Positions 33,381 to 37,500 of a stretch of 37,500 nucleotides of DNA are shown here, piece by piece. The stretch is taken from positions 182,501 to 220,000 of the forward strand of contig NZ_LR134338.1 in assembly GCF_900637055.1 (NCBI RefSeq). The letters are read 5' to 3'. Made by a program: the position numbers and the translations under genes. The notes beneath the pieces were generated by a model, which was given only the letters and a program-made list of their open reading frames with translations, searched no databases and was not told the origin of the DNA. The stretch's first letter is position 1; each line of letters opens with the position of its first letter. This stretch comes from Brevibacillus brevis. Lineage in GTDB: Bacteria > Bacillota > Bacilli > Brevibacillales > Brevibacillaceae.

Positions 33381-33408
33381 GCTCTCGACTATATTATCGG
33401 GAGAGAGC
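33381..33408 (+). promoter_or_regulatory. Hairpin covering the pabC ribosome site
   Basis: GCTCTC (33381-33386) is complementary to GAGAGC (33403-33408), and the 3' arm overlaps the GGGAGAG ribosome site of pabC, whose ATG is at 33413. Folding would hide the ribosome site unless ribosomes finishing tatC (stop at 33377-33379) open it. Confidence 0.4.
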
Positions 33409-33412
33409 GCAG

Positions 33413-34258
33413 ATGCACGTTTATGTAAACGGGACGATTTGTCCGGCTCACGAGGCTACAGTATCGGTATTGGACCACGGGTTTTTGTACGGTATTGGTT
33501 TGTTTGAAACGTTACGTGTATACGACCGCAAGCTATTTCTATGGGATGCTCATTACGCCCGGCTTTGTTCCGGGCTTTTTGCGTTGCAGATTCAACCTGC
33601 TTGGACAAAGGAAGAGCTGGCTTGCGCCATTTTGATGACCATAGATGCCAACGAGTTGCGTGATGCTTACGTCCGCTTGAGTATTACGGCTGGCGCAGAA
33701 GGAGTAGGCTTGGTAGCAGGGGGGTACGAGCGTCCGTCCTTATTCGTATTTGCCAAACCCGTAGCACCTTTGGCAGTACCTCCTCCGCCAAAGCGATTGC
33801 AGACATTGGCGTTGGCTAGACAGACAGCAGAAGGCCAGCAGCGTTTTAAATCGCATAATTACTTAAACAATGCTCTTGCACGCCAAGAGCTCGGCGCCCG
33901 TCTCGATGTGGAAGGTCTGTTTTTGACGCATGATGGCTTCGTGGCGGAAGGAATTGTGAGCAATGTGTTCTGGGTCAAGAACGGCAAGTTGTTTACCCCT
34001 TCTATTGATACGGGCATTCTTGATGGTGTGACGCGGCGACATGTTTTGACTTTGGCACAGCAATTATCGATGCCTGTCGAAGAAGGTCGATATCGCTTGG
34101 AAGATCTGCTCAACGCCGATGAAGTCTTTACGACAAATTCCGTGCAAGAGATCGTTCCGATTACCGAAATTGACGGGCATTGTGTCCCTTCGCCATATGG
34201 TACATATTCGCGCGAACTGCACCGCGCCTACCGTCAGTCTGTAGCGGCTAGCGAGTAA
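33413..34258 (+). CDS. pabC: Aminodeoxychorismate lyase
   Basis: A 281-residue fold-type IV PLP enzyme that converts 4-amino-4-deoxychorismate to 4-aminobenzoate and pyruvate. Motifs are VSVLDHGFLYGIGLFETLRVY at the start, the PLP Lys in FKSHNYLNNALARQE, and GILDGVTRRHVL and EVFTTNSVQEIVPI near the end. D-amino acid and branched-chain transaminases share the fold, but the folate context favours PabC. It begins 33 bases after tatC, so it may now be read from the inserted module's promoter. Confidence 0.92.
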   Translation: MHVYVNGTICPAHEATVSVLDHGFLYGIGLFETLRVYDRKLFLWDAHYARLCSGLFALQIQPAWTKEELACAILMTIDANELRDAYVRLSITAGAEGVGLVAGGYERPSLFVFAKPVAPLAVPPPPKRLQTLALARQTAEGQQRFKSHNYLNNALARQELGARLDVEGLFLTHDGFVAEGIVSNVFWVKNGKLFTPSIDTGILDGVTRRHVLTLAQQLSMPVEEGRYRLEDLLNADEVFTTNSVQEIVPITEIDGHCVPSPYGTYSRELHRAYRQSVAASE

Positions 34259-34310
34259 ATTATGGTATGCTACTATTCAATGTGCGAAGACGGAAAAAGG
34301 GAGTTTGATC

Positions 34311-35498
34311 ATGAAATACAATTCATTTCGAATCCATGCTGCGACCTTCGCTGAGACGGTATCGGAGCTTGTCAAAAGGGAGGTTCCTGTTCCAGAAGCG
34401 GAACGCATGGCGGAAGCGGGAACGAGCCTGAAGATTCACACGGAAAACATGAGTGTGGCTGTAGCAGAGAGTGTGAGAGAGATTATGCACTCTTTCGATG
34501 CGGAAGCCATTCTTTCAGACCAACCGGGTACTGCCGACAAAAAATACGTGCTGCTGTTGGCTTCACACAAGCAGATGGATTTGGCGTTGGATTATATGAA
34601 AACCCAAACAGAAGAATTGCGAGCGTTGGCGGCAGAGGTACGGGAAGTTTTAGCTATGCCTGCCAAGCTTCGTGCACGTCGTGAACTGAACTGTGGCCAG
34701 TATGTCCTGCCACTGGGAGAGCGAACGTTAGTCATGGGTATTTTGAATGTGACACCTGATTCGTTCTCGGATGGCGGTCGCTATGTCGATGTGGAGGCAG
34801 CACTGGCACAAGCGCGTGCGATGGTTGAGGCCGGAGCTGACCTGATTGATATCGGGGGAGAATCGACACGTCCGGGGTCGGAAGCAGTCGATGAGGCGAC
34901 GGAGCTGGACAGAGTGCTACCAGTCATTCGGATGCTTTCGCGGGAATTGTCCGTTCCGTTGTCCATTGACACATATAAAGCGGCGGTTGCAGAACTGGCC
35001 ATTTTGGAAGGGGCGCATATCATCAATGATGTATGGGGAGCGAAGCGTGACCCGCGGATGGCAGAGGTAGCTGCTCGTCTCGATGTGCCCATAATCCTGA
35101 TGCACAATCGCGAGGACACGGACTATCACGACTTTTTCCCAAACTATATCAAAGACCTGCGTGAGTCAGTACAGATCGCCTTGCAGGCAGGGGTAAAACA
35201 GGAGCGAATCATCCTTGATCCGGGGATCGGGTTTGTAAGGACTGTCGAGCAAAATCTCGAGACGATGCGCAGGCTGGATGATCTGGTAGGGTTGGGCTAT
35301 CCCGTTCTACTTGCCACTTCACGCAAGCGGATGATCGGTCATGTTCTCGATCTGCCCGTAGATGAACGTGTCGAAGGTACGGCAGCGACAGTTGCCCTCG
35401 GGGCGGCAAAAGGCTGCCATATGGTACGGGTGCATGATGTCAAAGAAATGAAGCGCGTTACGAAGATGATGGACGCGATGTTAAAAGGGGGCATGTAA
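34311..35498 (+). CDS. folP: Dihydropteroate synthase with N-terminal extension
   Basis: A 395-residue protein. The dihydropteroate synthase domain starts near residue 128, with NVTPDSFSDGG at 146-156, then IDIGGESTRPGS, SIDTYKA, INDVWG, ILDPGIGF and the ATSRKRMIG substrate loop. It joins 4-aminobenzoate to the pterin diphosphate made by FolK. The usual enzyme is about 270-290 residues; here about 125 extra residues form a mixed alpha/beta segment with no motif I recognise. ATG 34311 follows AAAGGGAG and is preferred over TTG 34305. Confidence 0.94.
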   Translation: MKYNSFRIHAATFAETVSELVKREVPVPEAERMAEAGTSLKIHTENMSVAVAESVREIMHSFDAEAILSDQPGTADKKYVLLLASHKQMDLALDYMKTQTEELRALAAEVREVLAMPAKLRARRELNCGQYVLPLGERTLVMGILNVTPDSFSDGGRYVDVEAALAQARAMVEAGADLIDIGGESTRPGSEAVDEATELDRVLPVIRMLSRELSVPLSIDTYKAAVAELAILEGAHIINDVWGAKRDPRMAEVAARLDVPIILMHNREDTDYHDFFPNYIKDLRESVQIALQAGVKQERIILDPGIGFVRTVEQNLETMRRLDDLVGLGYPVLLATSRKRMIGHVLDLPVDERVEGTAATVALGAAKGCHMVRVHDVKEMKRVTKMMDAMLKGGM

Positions 35499-35500
35499 CC

Positions 35501-35872
35501 TTGGATAAAATCTACTTCAATGGCATGTCTTTTTACGGATATCACGGTGTGTTTGGAGCAGAGGCTGAACTGGGCCAACGGTTTTATGTCGATCTGGAGC
35601 TATCACTCGATTTATCCAAAGCCGGAGCAAGTGACGATCTTCACGATACAGTCAATTACGCCGATATCTTTACTTGTGTGCAAAAAATTGTCGAGGGTGA
35701 ACGATTTCATCTGGTAGAAAAACTGACTGCTGTGATAGCAGAACGTCTACTGGAGCAATTCCCTTTGCATGAAGTCAAAGCAAAAGTGACCAAGCCGAAT
35801 CCGCCGATCAATGGGCATTACGAGTCGGTTGCGATTGAGATGATCCGTAGAAGAGAGGATTTTGCTTCATGA
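35501..35872 (+). CDS. folB: Dihydroneopterin aldolase
   Basis: A 123-residue enzyme converting dihydroneopterin to 6-hydroxymethyl-dihydropterin. Motifs are YGYHGVFGAEAELGQRF (active-site Glu region), DTVNYADIF, HLVEKLTAVIAE and the Lys-bearing VTKPNPPI. The start is TTG 35501, eight bases after AAAAGGGGG, two bases past the folP stop. It overlaps folK as ATGA. Confidence 0.95.
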   Translation: MDKIYFNGMSFYGYHGVFGAEAELGQRFYVDLELSLDLSKAGASDDLHDTVNYADIFTCVQKIVEGERFHLVEKLTAVIAERLLEQFPLHEVKAKVTKPNPPINGHYESVAIEMIRRREDFAS

Positions 35873-36399
35873 CAGTTTGTGCGTATTTGGCGCTAGGCTC
35901 CAATCTCGGGGATCGGGCTCAGAACTTGCGCCGGGCGATACAGAGATTGAACGAGCAACCTGGAATTCGCGTGCTTCGTGTCTCCTCTGTTTATGAGACC
36001 GATCCATTTGGTTACGTCGAACAAGACGCCTTTCTGAATATGGCGATCGCTGTGGAAACAGAACAGACCCCCGATCAGCTGCTAGAGACGGCGTTGTCAG
36101 TCGAGCGAGAGCTGGGTCGTGTGCGAACGGTTCGATGGGGACCGCGCACGATTGATATTGACTTACTGTTGTACGGGACATCTCGTGTTTCGCAAGACAA
36201 TCTCATGATTCCTCATCCCGGGCTGAGCGAGCGTGCTTTTGTACTCGTGCCGCTTCGAGACGTTTGGGAAGGCGGCGTTTTACCTGAGCATAACCAGACC
36301 ATTGATCATTATCTTTCCTTATTGGTAGAAGATCACAAGGGGGTACGTGAGTGGGGAGCAATCAACTGGGAAATCGAATCCGGTCCTTCCGAAAGCTAA
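35869..36399 (+). CDS. folK: 2-amino-4-hydroxy-6-hydroxymethyldihydropteridine diphosphokinase
   Basis: A 176-residue HPPK that activates the pterin for FolP. Family motifs are ALGSNLGDR near the N-terminus, YETDPFGYVEQ, RWGPRTIDIDLLLYG with the two metal-binding Asp, and IPHPGLSERAFVLVPL. ATG 35869 overlaps the folB stop. Its last 49 bases overlap the next gene in another frame, as folK and yazB are packed in Bacillus. Confidence 0.96.
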   Translation: MTVCAYLALGSNLGDRAQNLRRAIQRLNEQPGIRVLRVSSVYETDPFGYVEQDAFLNMAIAVETEQTPDQLLETALSVERELGRVRTVRWGPRTIDIDLLLYGTSRVSQDNLMIPHPGLSERAFVLVPLRDVWEGGVLPEHNQTIDHYLSLLVEDHKGVREWGAINWEIESGPSES

Positions 36400-36560
36400 A
36401 AGGGTATACGCAACAGTCCCTTTCGGAAAAGATGGGAGTGTCACTGTCGTTTGTTGGATCACTAGAGAGAGGAACTCGTACGCCAACAGAGCCTGTATTA
36501 CGTAAGATCGCCAGCACTTTACAGGTAGACTACGATGAATTATGTGCTATAAATAAGTGA
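36351..36560 (+). CDS. Small XRE-family DNA-binding protein (YazB-like)
   Basis: A 69-residue protein that is almost only an XRE/Cro helix-turn-helix: RIRSFRKLKGYTQQSLSEK, then MGVSLSFVGSLERGTRTPT, and a helix LRKIASTLQVDYDEL. GTG 36351 lies seven bases after AAGGGGG, inside folK. Size and place match yazB of B. subtilis. It may control the folate operon, but no target is known from the sequence. Confidence 0.9.
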   Translation: MGSNQLGNRIRSFRKLKGYTQQSLSEKMGVSLSFVGSLERGTRTPTEPVLRKIASTLQVDYDELCAINK

Positions 36561-36630
36561 TGTAATGAAGTTTGGATAGGATTGTCCTCTCCAAGACCCC
36601 GACTAAGCGGGAATAAGGAGGCGAAAATAG

Positions 36631-37500
36631 ATGAAAATCGGCAATATTGAATTAAAGAACAACGTAGTTCTCGCTCCAATGGCAGGTGTCTGTAATCCTG
36701 CTTTTCGTCTGATTGCCAAGGAGTTCGGTACTGGATTGGTTTGCGCCGAGATGGTAAGCGACAAGGGCATCGTGCACGGAAACAAGAAAACGATGGATAT
36801 GCTATTTGTAGACGAACGCGAAAAACCACTAAGTTTGCAGATTTTTGGCGGAGACAAGGAAACCTTGGTGAGTGCGGCGAAATATGTAGACCAGCATACG
36901 AACGCGGATATCATTGATATCAACATGGGCTGTCCTGTGCCGAAAATTACGAGCTGTGATGCAGGTGCGCGTCTGTTGCTCGATCCAGACAAAATCTACG
37001 AGGTCGTATCTGCTGTGGTCGATGCCGTCGACAAGCCTGTTACCGTGAAAATGAGATTGGGCTGGGACGAAGATCATCTGTACGTACTGGATAACGCCAA
37101 GGCAGTAGAACGTGCAGGCGGCAAAGCTGTTGCTGTTCATGGACGCACCCGCGTACAAATGTACAAAGGGCAAGCGGACTGGGACTGGATCCGTCGTGTG
37201 AAGGAAACCGTTTCGATTCCGGTGATTGGAAACGGGGATGTGGCTACTCCTGAGGATGCGAGACGCATGCTGGATACAACGGGTTGCGATGGTGTTATGA
37301 TTGGACGTGCTGCGCTCGGCAATCCGTGGATGCTGTATCGCACCATTCAATACCTGACGACGGGAGAGCTTGGTCCGGAGCCAACCGCACGTGAAAAGAT
37401 GAATATTTGTTTATTGCATGCAGAGCGTTTAATCGCGCTGAAGGGTCCGAGAGTGGGAGTCCTTGAGATGCGCAAGCACGCGGCGTATTACTTGAAAGGC
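36631..37500 (+). CDS. dusB: tRNA-dihydrouridine synthase, 3' partial
   Basis: 290 residues are visible before the right edge; family members usually run to about 320-335. It is an FMN enzyme that reduces uridine in tRNA. Motifs are [30 protein letters not shown] with catalytic Cys101, [16 protein letters not shown] and [15 protein letters not shown] 36631 follows AAGGAGGCG. The gene follows the XRE gene as yacF follows yazB in Bacillus. Confidence 0.95.
   Translation, partial: MKIGNIELKNNVVLAPMAGVCNPAFRLIAKEFGTGLVCAEMVSDKGIVHGNKKTMDMLFVDEREKPLSLQIFGGDKETLVSAAKYVDQHTNADIIDINMGCPVPKITSCDAGARLLLDPDKIYEVVSAVVDAVDKPVTVKMRLGWDEDHLYVLDNAKAVERAGGKAVAVHGRTRVQMYKGQADWDWIRRVKETVSIPVIGNGDVATPEDARRMLDTTGCDGVMIGRAALGNPWMLYRTIQYLTTGELGPEPTAREKMNICLLHAERLIALKGPRVGVLEMRKHAAYYLKG

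Noticed and set aside
36351..36399. Frameshift or fusion between folK and the XRE gene
   Set aside because: The overlap is in a different frame, has its own ribosome site and GTG start, and both proteins are full length.

Overview
The window looks like a low-to-mid GC Bacillales chromosome, most likely Brevibacillus or a close Paenibacillaceae relative. This is an inference from gene content, strong AGGAGG-type ribosome sites, TTG/GTG starts and the conserved order hslO - ppiC foldase - cysK - pabB - pabA - pabC - folP - folB - folK - small XRE gene - dusB, which matches the hslO/yacD/cysK/pab/sul/fol/yazB/yacF block of Bacillus subtilis. Every gene I can support is on the + strand. No rRNA, tRNA, CRISPR array, transposase or integrase was found.

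Region 1 (1-6402) is a Tad/Flp-type pilus locus: CpaE-like ATPase (cut by the left edge), CpaF/TadA ATPase, TadB and TadC platform proteins, a Flp-like pilin, an A24 prepilin peptidase, two TadE/G-like pseudopilins and an unknown protein. Most genes overlap or nearly touch. Region 2 (6403-7702) holds two more unknown genes, each behind a structured leader. Region 3 (7705-15729) is a second, divergent Tad-like locus: two MinD/TadZ-like proteins with degraded P-loops, a CpaB-like SAF protein, a second CpaF ATPase, second TadB/TadC proteins, and at least seven small single-span membrane proteins, four of them 67 residues or shorter. It has no recognisable peptidase or pilin of its own, so it may depend on region 1 or be a different secretion device.

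Region 4 (15739-24222) has a DUF3870 gene with its own promoter and terminator, then a seven-gene peptide-uptake cluster: two Opp/Dpp permeases, ATPase D, lipoprotein binding protein, L-Ala-D/L-Glu epimerase, NlpC/P60 endopeptidase and ATPase F. The two enzymes point to import and breakdown of murein peptides. Region 5 (24406-25398) is a stand-alone RpoD-like (group 2) sigma factor with its own terminator.

Region 6 (25540-37500) is the housekeeping block. Hsp33 and a PpiC foldase precede cysK, which has a consensus sigma-A promoter and a CymR-like dyad. The folate genes follow. Between pabA and pabC sits an inserted module: a Tat-exported PhoX-family phosphatase with tatA and tatC, preceded by a PhoP-box-like repeat. 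This parallels phoD-tatAd-tatCd of B. subtilis. The folate genes then resume through folK, a yazB-like regulator and dusB, which is cut by the right edge.
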